Shown here: positions 11,201 to 17,989 of the stretch, one piece after another
Layout of the letters: each line of letters starts with the position of its first letter
Numbering within the stretch: position 1 is the stretch's first letter
Source: Gemmatimonadota bacterium
GTDB lineage: Bacteria; ARS69
Direction of reading: 5' to 3'
DNA length: 64,000 nt
Assembly (NCBI GenBank): GCA_030747075.1
Contig: JASLLL010000007.1
Span: forward strand, 1-64,000
Position numbers and translations under genes: made by a program
Notes under the pieces: generated by a model
Database searches by the model: none
What the model saw: only the letters and a program-made list of their open reading frames with translations
Told to the model about the DNA's origin: nothing

Positions 11201-11351
11201 GCGGCATCCAGAACTGCGTGCCTTCAATCCGTGACGACAGGAAGTCCGCTCGCGCGACCTGGGCAGATCCGGCAAACAGCACGCAGGTCCCCAGAAGAAG
11301 GATTCGCGTTCGGAATCCGGGCAGAAAGCGGGCCGCGAGGATCGTCATCAC
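5283..11351 (-). CDS. sprA: SprA/Sov-type T9SS outer-membrane translocon
   Basis: A 2022-residue outer-membrane protein of the SprA family, which in Flavobacteriia and Porphyromonas is the giant beta-barrel translocon of the type IX secretion system. There is a signal peptide (about residues 1-36, cutting near VARA). The SprA N-terminal hallmark follows at about 160-200 (IDIPVEFPDALADIIGQGA, then NLTGSERITFSGTS). Long alternating beta segments run to the C-terminus, which ends in aromatic Phe as outer-membrane barrels do. Its length is in the usual SprA range of about 2000-2500. It follows no coupled gene and is divergent from lptF. Its presence implies T9SS-like export in this organism, and PorV is encoded 38 kb away. 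Confidence 0.93.
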   Translation of the reverse strand: MMTILAARFLPGFRTRILLLGTCVLFAGSAQVARADFLSSRIEGTQFWMPPGVQGPEPIASLHSPVRGGLLRIKSTRIRDEAELDLLGGRMVVYRRYGSVDMAPVWVEDLRTMIGAAAVHSAREVWMDVLRRETSARRGDQHAGLISIDIPVEFPDALADIIGQGARLNLTGSERITFSGTSNIIEGGPTYESGNPSAFPDLDMKQHLKLNLDGTIGRKIHVLVNHDSEVSTDLDNKIQLRYDGDEDEIVQKIEMGNTDLSLPGSEFLSFRKSQQGLFGAKAQGSLGPLNLTVIASKQEGKTASQTFVGRARRDSVTVRDIDYIKRQYFWIDTPEVLAMNSDPGDGAAVLPLGGEGFDLFMDDRDAQNNFTNTFIANAWIDVVDTTSANFTGFFTRLEENVDYQVDRQSGNVVLTRPLDDRYALAAHYVRASGDSVGALSVAEGDTISLKLLRPPQSELDDDAKGFVRARAYEQKNIYFLGARNIVPEGFELVIRRKGATAGEPDEDIQIDEANAANNQEFVRIMGLDYRGLADDIPDLRVEPEFVDYEAGTITFPNITPFAPDSSSINVIVSPSQVSTGRSSEPGVPLAEDNGALYSLPPDELYNQDRYYIETKYTTPTPTYSLNRFNILEGSERVHLNGRLLNRGSDYDIDYDYGILTFRTADASLPDAEISVDFEFVPLFGQAKESLLGLSGTYNFGPRTHLSSSLLFFTKATPEERPKLGQEPTRTFVGNLYGQWVKEPDFLTSLANAIPLVRTDAKSDVQLQGEVAFSMPNPNTKNQIYIDDMEGVEDSRELSLARGTWHPASEPVGMEYLPRTVFNWYNPENVVRRKDVYPQVADEREGQDFIQILEFRTRETASPDSSWVGIMRNLSMTGEDYTEKKFVEIWVDDLGGYEGVMTFDIGEISEDHYLESEGLQKGRGFLDTEDFDPFDGSLTVSREDLGLDNVQGTDGSGSEGDDGDDDFFFERTSTPDYTQINGTEGNSRLDTEDTDGDNFLDTDNKYLSFEIDLSDTLGSPYLVQRNSEVTGEADNYWRLYRIPIDDGVPVGGVVRRKAVKYARLWFEGLSEDAGVKARVASIKIVGAAWVEEAMATNDTVEPVPESEDAGSFLINVKNTKEDDDYFPPFDPGKDQSNEEKREQSLVVQYSEIPSGSVTEGRQGSAYKEILDTGDGTSTNFTQYETMSFYLRDGARDRAGAVRPGFDPVEGSTGTFFFRFGADTLNFYEFATVPDSSWQEVNIPLDELAVLKLDAPETTLTVEGAVVEYREMIVDGDTLSVYGAPSLTRVRRMTVGVRGDDPARPEVSGEVWFDEIRLRSVKKKRGAAARLHGSARVADLLTLDGGIRRVGSEFRRIEGERHGSDEFSWNARGDLKLNKFIDGRGLSFPISGSYDFSESVPLLSPNSDIELISDEDKMNARTVRRKSSFSARIAKTRQSSNPFIHYTLDNLSLSYARTNSRNRTPFLASRGHTATGQTTYNLTPGRARSIRLLKTFDFNYFPTLKLGINGSLNGTESSDIRQGATGNAVYSPRAPVRNRLLEGSLGFQWDPLRSNSFDSQFAFNKRQDLDLRKDLSLVESFQAGGRELRRDHNMRVSWRPGFVRWLRPVMSYDSNYQEDQGPGAQAADTELRLRRVQNASTREISSSLNLRQLFRSKGGGSPSGGSTGRRRPVSGSGKETGDEEAGEEEQGDPAWKQVLNGARGVARMVGDIRYSYSDRRSSRFSRVGASPGLGYQMGLSEFDSGLLVLPEIGGASLIEDNTDRSRSSKLDTSFSPTSNIVTNWHYTKRTTRKVLNATRTRTEDVTFPDVALSIDGLEKRFFLQRWARSSNLSSSFRRESKRSGRISDEAAPLPEGTKWYDSDATRSDFTPLVSWSTNWKGGVNTTLTVNRGVALDESEFNSVVSSTRTTNNAFRMNARYSFSAPRGLSLFGGKRLRFRSDLTLNFDFDRSEDKVEETQTQPDGEATTTVRSHRKSLGIKPRATYNFSRKIQGSLDLSYSRTEDLLRDRTDTSISVAVEALIKF

Positions 11352-11532
11352 GCCTCAGAGATCGGGTCCAAAGGTCGGCGCCTCAAGAGTCCTGAATTGA
11401 ACCACCCCGGGGCTGCCAGGGTTTCGCTTTTCCGGCATCGACCCCCTGCATCAACCCCAAGTGGCCCTTGCCCGATCCCTGGAGGCCCATTACGCTTCAT
11501 TCTCGCCATTGGGAGGTCACCCAGAATCGCTC

Positions 11533-12852
11533 ATGAACACGCTGGATCGTTATATCCTGAAGAGGCACGCGGGGCCATTCTTTTTCGCCTCCTCCACCAT
11601 TACCTTCATTTTCGTGATGAGGGTTCTTGTGGATTTCCTGGATCTCTTTGCCTCACGCAATCTTGACTTCCCCACCGTCGGTGAGACCTTTCTCCTTTCG
11701 CTGGGCTGGATTCTTGCGCTCACCTTTCCCATGGCGGTGCTGGTCGCCGTGGTCATGGCCTTTGGCAAACTCTCCCAGGACCGGGAACTGGATGCCATGC
11801 ACGCGGGCGGGGTGTCCTTCTTCCGAGTGCTGGCTCCTGTTCTCGGGGCCGCCGCCGTGCTGTCAGTCGCACTGGTGTTCTACAACAACGAAGTCCTTCC
11901 GGAAGCCAACCATCGCCTCAAGACGCTCACCGGCGACATCCACAAGATGCGGCCCACGATTGCCATTCGTGAGGGGGTCTTCATGGATGACTTCGACGGA
12001 TACAGCATTCTCGTGAGAGAGGTGGAGAAAGGCACCGATGCCCTTCACGATGTCACGATCCATGTTCTGGACCCGGTCGAATCACCCCGGACCATTCACG
12101 CTCCCCACGGGCAGGTCCTCTCCGAGGATGACGGCAACAGCCTCACCATCCGCCTGTTCGACGGGGAGATTCATGAAGTCGATGCACAGGACCAGCACAG
12201 CTACTTCCTCCTCGACTTTGAGACCCATGATCTGGTCTTCGACAATCTCGGGACCAAACTGGAACGAAGGGGCGAATCCACCCGGGGGGACCGAGAGCTA
12301 TCCTCCGCGAGAATGCGGGAACTGACCGCGGAGTTCCGAACGGAGAGAGAAGCTCTCAGCGATTCACTGCGCGCCGAGACGCAGCGAAATCTCGACGGCG
12401 TTCGACGACTTCTTCAAGCCAGTGTTGAGACAGACACCCCCGATGCCTCTGTCCGGCCGGGGGAATTTGTTTCCCGAGCGCGGATCCTCGCCCGAAGAGT
12501 CCGCAGTCTGGACAGGCGCATGGATCGAAAGACCCGCGACATCCACCGTTATGAAGTCGAGATCCACAAGAAGTACTCCTTCCCGTTCGCCTGCATTGTC
12601 TTTGTACTCGTCGGCGCCCCCCTGGGTGCGCGGTTCCGCCGTGGCGGAGCGGGAATGGCAGCCGGGCTCTCATTCGCATTTTTCCTTGTGTACTATATGT
12701 CCACGCTGGGTGGCGAGAAACTGGGAGACCGCGGCCTGGTCTCTCCAGCCATGGGAATGTGGGGCATCAACGGTCTTCTGGCTGTGGTCGGCTTCCTCGG
12801 GATTCTCAAGCGCGATCATCGCTTCCCGTTTCACCGACGAGTTCGCCTGTGA
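11533..12852 (+). CDS. lptF: LPS export permease, LptF/LptG family (first)
   Basis: An inner-membrane permease of the LptB2FG complex that extracts LPS from the inner membrane. The 439-residue protein has the family architecture: N-terminal TLDRYILKR and TM1, further N-terminal TM helices, a large periplasmic domain, then C-terminal TM helices after the conserved FPFACIVFVLVGAPLGARF. The periplasmic part carries a charged, helical, coiled-coil-like insert at about residues 275-365, longer than in LptG. The ATG at 11533 is chosen because MNTLDRYI is the conserved N-terminus. An in-frame GTG at 11461 is the alternative. GGGAGGT lies upstream at a rather long spacing. The gene overlaps lptG by four bases (GTGA). 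Confidence 0.92.
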   Translation: MNTLDRYILKRHAGPFFFASSTITFIFVMRVLVDFLDLFASRNLDFPTVGETFLLSLGWILALTFPMAVLVAVVMAFGKLSQDRELDAMHAGGVSFFRVLAPVLGAAAVLSVALVFYNNEVLPEANHRLKTLTGDIHKMRPTIAIREGVFMDDFDGYSILVREVEKGTDALHDVTIHVLDPVESPRTIHAPHGQVLSEDDGNSLTIRLFDGEIHEVDAQDQHSYFLLDFETHDLVFDNLGTKLERRGESTRGDRELSSARMRELTAEFRTEREALSDSLRAETQRNLDGVRRLLQASVETDTPDASVRPGEFVSRARILARRVRSLDRRMDRKTRDIHRYEVEIHKKYSFPFACIVFVLVGAPLGARFRRGGAGMAAGLSFAFFLVYYMSTLGGEKLGDRGLVSPAMGMWGINGLLAVVGFLGILKRDHRFPFHRRVRL

Positions 12853-13925
12853 CCATTCTCGACCGCTACATCGTGCGTACTTTTCTGGCGCCCCTCGGTG
12901 GATCCGCCCTCGTCTTTCTGACGGTCGCCATCGTGGTGGATCTCTTTGAACGGCTGGACACCTTCATCGACCATGAGATTCCGCCCGCCACCATTCTCGA
13001 GTATTACGCCGCGACCATGCCCTACATCTTCCTGCTGACGCTCCCCATCGCAACCCTCATCGGCATCCTCTTCTCTCTGGGAGGAATGGCTCGTCGGAAT
13101 GAACTCATCGCCATGACGACAAGCGGAATCAGCCTCTACCGAATCCTGCTGCCTGTTCTCCTGACAGGTCTCCTTGTGAGCGCGGGAGGGTTCCTCTTCA
13201 CTTCGGAACTCGTCCCCCGCGGAAACCGCACCTCCCACGAGATCTACAACCATGTCATCAAGGGGCGGCCTCGCGTCCAGGGCACTTCCCGGTCAGACCT
13301 GAACTTTCTCGGAGAGGACGGCCGATTCTTCCTCATAGGACGCTTCGACGGTTTGAAGGGACACATGAGTGATGTCGTCGTGCAGCAGTTTTCCGAAGGA
13401 ACGCTGGTTCGACGCATCGATGCGGAGACTGCCGACTACGGCGATGATGGCTGGGTCTTTCGAAACGGCTACATCCGCACCTTCCACGAAGCCGGAATCG
13501 ACGCGCGCGCATTCCTGAACCAGTCCATTCCGGAGATTCGTGAGACCCCTTCGGACTTTCTCAAGACGCGCAAAGCCCCCGACGAGATGACCCTTTCCGA
13601 ACTCACCGAGCACACACGAAGAACGGCACTATCCGGCGGCGATGTCCGCCGCCTCCGGGTGGATCGCCTCATGAGATTCTCGTTCCCGTTCTCGTGCTTT
13701 GTGATTGTGCTCCTGGGGGCTCCGCTGACCAGCGCCATTCGCAGAGGGGGTCATGCGCTGGGGTTCGGGATTGCGCTCCTGGTGGGGTTCCTGTACTACA
13801 TCCTGCTCGAGATCGGGAAGACCTTCGGCTACAATGGAACGCTCCCGCCGACACTGGCCGCCTGGCTTCCCAATCTCGTCTTCACGGCGGGCGGTGCCGT
13901 CGGTCTCTGGCGTACGCGGAAGTAA
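12849..13925 (+). CDS. lptG: LPS export permease, LptF/LptG family (second)
   Basis: Partner permease of the LptB2FG complex. The 358-residue protein starts VTILDRYIVRTF from a GTG overlapping the lptF stop, so it is translationally coupled. TM helices flank a periplasmic beta-jellyroll. The conserved FSFPFSCFVIVLLGAPL segment leads into the C-terminal helices. It lacks the long charged insert seen in the upstream paralogue, so the pair divides as LptF-like and LptG-like. Exact assignment of which is F and which is G from sequence alone is less certain than family membership. Confidence 0.92.
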   Translation: MTILDRYIVRTFLAPLGGSALVFLTVAIVVDLFERLDTFIDHEIPPATILEYYAATMPYIFLLTLPIATLIGILFSLGGMARRNELIAMTTSGISLYRILLPVLLTGLLVSAGGFLFTSELVPRGNRTSHEIYNHVIKGRPRVQGTSRSDLNFLGEDGRFFLIGRFDGLKGHMSDVVVQQFSEGTLVRRIDAETADYGDDGWVFRNGYIRTFHEAGIDARAFLNQSIPEIRETPSDFLKTRKAPDEMTLSELTEHTRRTALSGGDVRRLRVDRLMRFSFPFSCFVIVLLGAPLTSAIRRGGHALGFGIALLVGFLYYILLEIGKTFGYNGTLPPTLAAWLPNLVFTAGGAVGLWRTRK

Positions 13926-13946
13926 GCGGCCAACCTCTCCGCGTCT

Positions 13947-15113
13947 CTAGCGGGCCGCGGTCAGCGCTTCCACCCGATCCCGCTCCTCCCACGGGAGTGC
14001 CTCGCCTTCTCGCCCGAAGTGCCCGTACGCGGCCGTCTTCTGATAGATGGGCCGAAGGAGATCCATCCCTCCGATGAGGCCCGCCGGAGTCAGGTCGAAT
14101 GTGTTGCGGACCAGTTGCGTAATCTCCGTCTCCGGAAGAACCCCTGTCCCAAAGGTCTCCACACGGATGGAAACGGGTTCCGCAACTCCGATCGCGTAAG
14201 CCACCTGCACTTCGCAGCGCCGCGCCAGTCCGGCCGCCACGAGGTTCTTCGCGACATAGCGCGCCCCGTAACTCGCCGAGCGATCCACCTTGGACGGATC
14301 CTTCCCCGAAAACGCCCCGCCACCGTGTCGTCCCATGCCGCCATAGGTGTCGACGATGATCTTCCTGCCCGTCAGACCGCAGTCCGCATGGGGACCGCCC
14401 GCGACGAACTGCCCCGTGGGGTTCACATGGAAAGTGACGGGGCGGGAGGGATCGACCAGTTCTTTCGGAAGAACGGGATCGATGACCGTCTCTCGAACCG
14501 CCGCCTCTATCTGATCGTGTGTGACATCCGGCTTGTGCTGCGTAGAGACAACCACCGTGTCGATGCGGACAGGCCTGTCTCCCTCGTACTCGACCGTCAC
14601 CTGCGACTTGCCGTCAGGACAGAAGAAGTCCACTTCGCCGGAATGCCGCACGCTGGCAAGCTGCCGGCAGAGGCCGTGCGCAAGCGAAATGGGGAGTGGC
14701 ATCAGTTCCGGGGTCTCATCGGTGGCGTAACCGAACATGAGGCCCTGATCCCCCGCGCCCTGTGCCTTGTGAAGGCCTTCGCCGGCGTTTACCCCCAGAG
14801 CGATGTCCTCGCTCTGGCGATCGATCGTGGTCATCACGGCGCAGGTTTCCCAGTCGATCCCGTAGGAAGAACTGTCATACCCGATCTTCCGCAGCGTATT
14901 GCGGACAATGTCCGGGATCTCGACATAGGCCTTCGTGGTGATCTCGCCCGACACAATCGCGATGCCTGTCGTCACCATGGTTTCGCATGCGACCCGGCTC
15001 TGCGCGTCCTGTTCAAGCAGTGCGTCCAGAACACCGTCGGAGATCTGGTCGGCGACTTTGTCCGGATGTCCCTCCGTCACCGATTCCGATGTGAATAGAT
15101 ACCTGTCCGACAT
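13947..15113 (-). CDS. metK: S-adenosylmethionine synthetase
   Basis: MetK makes S-adenosylmethionine from methionine and ATP in the cytoplasm. The 388-residue protein has the N-terminal [14 protein letters not shown], the [12 protein letters not shown] hexapeptide region and the later [17 protein letters not shown] loop that binds ATP, potassium and magnesium. The start at 15113 is chosen because [11 protein letters not shown] is the family N-terminus and AAGGAG precedes it by about eight bases. An in-frame ATG farther upstream at 15167 would add an unconserved leader. The gene faces lptG tail to tail with a 21-base gap. No SAM riboswitch is evident in the 86 bases upstream. Confidence 0.97.
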   Translation of the reverse strand: MSDRYLFTSESVTEGHPDKVADQISDGVLDALLEQDAQSRVACETMVTTGIAIVSGEITTKAYVEIPDIVRNTLRKIGYDSSSYGIDWETCAVMTTIDRQSEDIALGVNAGEGLHKAQGAGDQGLMFGYATDETPELMPLPISLAHGLCRQLASVRHSGEVDFFCPDGKSQVTVEYEGDRPVRIDTVVVSTQHKPDVTHDQIEAAVRETVIDPVLPKELVDPSRPVTFHVNPTGQFVAGGPHADCGLTGRKIIVDTYGGMGRHGGGAFSGKDPSKVDRSASYGARYVAKNLVAAGLARRCEVQVAYAIGVAEPVSIRVETFGTGVLPETEITQLVRNTFDLTPAGLIGGMDLLRPIYQKTAAYGHFGREGEALPWEERDRVEALTAAR

Positions 15114-15199
15114 GGCCCTGCTCCTTCCCGCACTCCCTGGATGATTTCGAGTCATTCTGTCAGTCATCGTGGCCCCGACGGCACGACGAGCCCGACAGA

Positions 15200-16258
15200 C
15201 TAGCCCCGCTTCTCTGCGGACGCAAGATCCTGCTTGAGACGCACAATGCTGTCGACGGGGGTCGGGTCGATACTCCGGGCCGACGCAGCCCAGAGGCTGG
15301 CCAGATCACCAAGAATCGACAACGAGTAAAGACGCGCGACTGCGCTCTGCCCCCGGGACGAAAACCAGGTCGGGCGGCCTCCGGCGGCCTCCACGGAAGC
15401 CGCCACGATCTCCATGCGAAGACGAACCCGAGGATGAACGCCTGAGTCATTCAGGAATGCCACCTCCGCCATCTCTCCGGCTCTGGAGGGAACCTCCCAC
15501 CCCACAATCTCGTTGTGGTTCTGCTCCGGCAACAAGCACCCGTGCGCCAGAAGCTTCGCGTTCTCATTCAGTTGACACACCCACCGCGTGACGCCCGGGG
15601 CTGTCAACCCGGCGGACGCATAGATCATCGGGAGTCCCCGGGCCGCTCGCTCCGCCCACTGGGCCACCCGGTTCTCCCCGGTTGCGTGCGGACCGCTCTC
15701 CGACACGATCTCCTCCACCACGGTGGCCGCTTCCTCCAGCGCATTCCCGTCCTGCTCGATCAGCCCCGCCTCGGCCACCGCGTGCAGCAGCGGAACCGAT
15801 GTCCAACCCAGCGCCGCTCTCGGGGGAAGACCACCCGGGATTCGGAGGGTGGGGACGCCGGCAGCAGCCGCCGCCTCTGCCAGTGCGCCTCCGCTTGTGA
15901 CGGCGCATCCCGGGACTCCGCGAGTTCTCGCTTCCGCCCAGCAGGACAGAACCTCCTCCGTATTCCCCGAATAGCTGACAAAGAAGACGAAAGCCGAAGG
16001 ATCCGCCCCTGCCGGAAGCGTGTAGGATCGCACCACTTCGACAGGTGTCGGGCAGCGGTCCGCCATCAGCGCACGAAGGTAGTCGCCCCCGATCGCACTG
16101 CCGCCCATGCCGGCCACATAGATCCGCGACGGCGAGACGCCCTCCATGAGCGACGGCCCGTCGGCGGCCAGCAACGCGGCACTGCGCAACTGCTCCCCGA
16201 ACCCGGCCACCAGTCCCATCATCCCCGCCGGATCGTGCGAGATCTTCCGCTCAGTCAC
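15200..16258 (-). CDS. Bifunctional phosphoglucose/phosphomannose isomerase, SIS-domain type
   Basis: A 352-residue cytoplasmic sugar isomerase of the PGI/PMI type, made of two SIS domains. It should interconvert glucose-6-P or mannose-6-P with fructose-6-P. The first SIS domain has [14 protein letters not shown] (about 48-61) and [13 protein letters not shown] (about 92-104), which are the phosphosugar-binding loops. The second contains [13 protein letters not shown] with the catalytic Glu/His. The GTG start overlaps the HPr stop by four bases (GTGA), tying it to the HPr/HprK pair. That link is suggestive of carbon control but not proof of it. Confidence 0.88.
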   Translation of the reverse strand: MTERKISHDPAGMMGLVAGFGEQLRSAALLAADGPSLMEGVSPSRIYVAGMGGSAIGGDYLRALMADRCPTPVEVVRSYTLPAGADPSAFVFFVSYSGNTEEVLSCWAEARTRGVPGCAVTSGGALAEAAAAAGVPTLRIPGGLPPRAALGWTSVPLLHAVAEAGLIEQDGNALEEAATVVEEIVSESGPHATGENRVAQWAERAARGLPMIYASAGLTAPGVTRWVCQLNENAKLLAHGCLLPEQNHNEIVGWEVPSRAGEMAEVAFLNDSGVHPRVRLRMEIVAASVEAAGGRPTWFSSRGQSAVARLYSLSILGDLASLWAASARSIDPTPVDSIVRLKQDLASAEKRG

Positions 16259-16539
16259 GCGTCGCCCCCATTCACGCCTTCACCGAAACCCGACTCCACG
16301 AGATCCACCAGTTCCTGCACGCCCTTCTCTTCGTCGACGCCTTCCACTTCGATGACAATCCTGGTTCCGAGCGGCGCGGCCAGCATCATGAGCCCCATGA
16401 TGCTCTTTCCGTTGACCGTGAGTTCCCCCCGCGTGACGCGAACCACACTCCCGTAACGGGCCGCCGCGAGAGCGAACACATTGGCGGCGCGCATATGCAT
16501 CCCCAGGGTGTTGGGGATCTTCACCGTCCGTCGGATCAT
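16255..16539 (-). CDS. ptsH: HPr family phosphocarrier protein
   Basis: A 94-residue HPr-like protein. The PTS phosphorylation residue His15 is present in GMHMRAAN, and the HPr-kinase target Ser46 is present in NGKSIMGL. It should therefore be phosphorylatable both by Enzyme I and by the adjacent HPr kinase. No Enzyme I or sugar permease is in the window. HPr in such non-Firmicute lineages is usually regulatory, and this is inferred from context. It lies 16 bases after hprK and overlaps the isomerase gene. Confidence 0.93.
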   Translation of the reverse strand: MIRRTVKIPNTLGMHMRAANVFALAAARYGSVVRVTRGELTVNGKSIMGLMMLAAPLGTRIVIEVEGVDEEKGVQELVDLVESGFGEGVNGGDA

Positions 16540-16555
16540 TCGGGCCGCTCCGCGA

Positions 16556-17527
16556 TCACTCCGTATCCCCTGCGTCCCCGACCTCGGCGGCCGTGCGCTG
16601 TTCTTCCATCAAGAGGCGCAGGCGCGCATCGAGATCCGCCGCCGGACTGTGCCCGCCGGACCGGATCAGGTGGTTCATGGCCACCACCTCCGCGAGCACG
16701 GAGACATTCTTCCCGGGGATCAACGGAATGGTGACATGAGATACGCGAACTCCCAGTATGGAAGTGGTGCGGTCATCCAGCCCGAGTCGCTCGTACCGTT
16801 CTTCCGGGTCCCAGTGTTCGAGCCGTACCTCCACCTCGATTCTCTTGCGCATGCGTGTGGCCCGGATTCCGAACATCCGGCGAACATCCACGATGCCCAC
16901 CCCGCGTATTTCCATACGGTGTCCCAGCAACTCATTGGAACTCCCGACCAGCACCGCGGGAGGCCGCCGACTCACAATCACGATATCGTCCGCGACCAAG
17001 CGGTGGCCGCGCTCCACCAGGTCCAGCGCCGTCTCGCTCTTGCCGATTCCGCTCTCGCCCGTCAGGAGAAGGCCCACGCCATACACATCCACCAGAGAAC
17101 CGTGGAGCGTCATCCGGGGCGCGAACACTTCGTTCAGATACGCGGTCAGCAGATGAATGAACGGGGTCGTGGAGAGTTTCGTGCGAAGAAGCGGAACCGA
17201 CCCCTTTATGCACCTTGCGAGCAATGGGTCCGGAACCGGCAACCCCTTCGAGAGGATCACGCACGGGAGATCCTGCTCGAACAGATGGTCATACGCCTCT
17301 TCCTGCTTCTCCGGAGAAAGGGTGCCCATGTAGAGCATTTCCGTCTCACCCAGAATCTGGATTCGCTCGAAGAGGAAGTTCTCGGTGAAACCGGCCAGAG
17401 CCAGACCCGGGCGGTTCACATCACTCACCGTGATCGGGAGACGCGCTTTCTCGATCTCGGTGACCATCTCGAGATCGAGATCGACCACCTTATCCTCGAA
17501 GAGCTTCATCGCGGAGATTCCGCGCAT
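16556..17527 (-). CDS. hprK: HPr kinase/phosphorylase
   Basis: HprK phosphorylates and dephosphorylates Ser46 of HPr in response to metabolite levels. The 323-residue protein has an N-terminal domain to about 135, the Walker A GESGIGKSE at 157-165, and the HprK signature MEIRGVGIVDVRRMFG at about 210-225. The start at 17527 has GGGAGGG about seven bases upstream; a second in-frame ATG six codons in is possible. It sits directly before HPr and after hpf and rpoN, an arrangement shared by several Gram-negative lineages where sigma-54 and HPr-type regulators are linked. Confidence 0.95.
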   Translation of the reverse strand: MRGISAMKLFEDKVVDLDLEMVTEIEKARLPITVSDVNRPGLALAGFTENFLFERIQILGETEMLYMGTLSPEKQEEAYDHLFEQDLPCVILSKGLPVPDPLLARCIKGSVPLLRTKLSTTPFIHLLTAYLNEVFAPRMTLHGSLVDVYGVGLLLTGESGIGKSETALDLVERGHRLVADDIVIVSRRPPAVLVGSSNELLGHRMEIRGVGIVDVRRMFGIRATRMRKRIEVEVRLEHWDPEERYERLGLDDRTTSILGVRVSHVTIPLIPGKNVSVLAEVVAMNHLIRSGGHSPAADLDARLRLLMEEQRTAAEVGDAGDTE

Positions 17528-17575
17528 CAGCTGCCCTCCCTTTCCCGGCCTGAACCGCCACGCAAGTCACCCGCA

Positions 17576-17962
17576 TCAGTCGAGCTCTGCGGTCTCCTCC
17601 CAATCCTCGGCCTCTCCGGCATCCTCGGGGATGTTCGCCTCCATCCCTGGCACCACTCCGGCGCGTTCGCCCCGGTTGTGGTCGTGCATCTTGTCGGCCT
17701 GCTTCCTGATCTGGCGCTCAATCTTCTCCACCGCCAGATCCACGGACACCATCATATCGTCCGACTCCGCCTTCCCGGTGAATCCCCCGTGTCTTGCATG
17801 GATGGACACCTCCGCAGTATGGCGGTACTTCTCCGTCACCAGCACCACATGAGCCTTGATCAACCCGTCGGTGAACTTCTCACACCGATCCAGACGGCCT
17901 TCCACATGGTCCCTCAGTTCCGGCGAAAGATCAAAATGTCGGGCGGTGATGGTCGTCTTCAT
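17576..17962 (-). CDS. hpf: Ribosome hibernation promoting factor (HPF/RaiA)
   Basis: A 128-residue protein that binds the 30S decoding region and drives ribosome dormancy in stress or stationary phase. Visible features are MKTTITARHFDLSPELRDHV at the N-terminus, the beta-alpha-beta core with VSVDLAVEKIERQIRKQ, and an acidic tail. It is the short/medium form without the second dimerisation domain. It lies between rpoN (27-base gap) and hprK (48-base gap), which is the conserved rpoN-hpf order. Confidence 0.95.
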   Translation of the reverse strand: MKTTITARHFDLSPELRDHVEGRLDRCEKFTDGLIKAHVVLVTEKYRHTAEVSIHARHGGFTGKAESDDMMVSVDLAVEKIERQIRKQADKMHDHNRGERAGVVPGMEANIPEDAGEAEDWEETAELD

Positions 17963-17989
17963 GGAAACCTCCCCGGTTGTCGAGAGCGG

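Noticed and set aside
9438-11234. A 598-codon plus-strand open frame
   Set aside because: Opposite the sprA N-terminal region; composition and lack of any recognisable motif mark it as antisense shadow.
11352-11532. Promoters in the divergent sprA/lptF gap
   Set aside because: Only weak -35/-10 resemblances on both strands; expected by gene order but not shown by the sequence.
13926-13946. A bidirectional terminator between lptG and metK
   Set aside because: A GCGGCC/GGGCCGC pair exists but with a loop of about 20 bases and no T-run; support is too weak.
15114-15199. A SAM riboswitch upstream of metK
   Set aside because: The stretch is too short and I see no paired-helix core.
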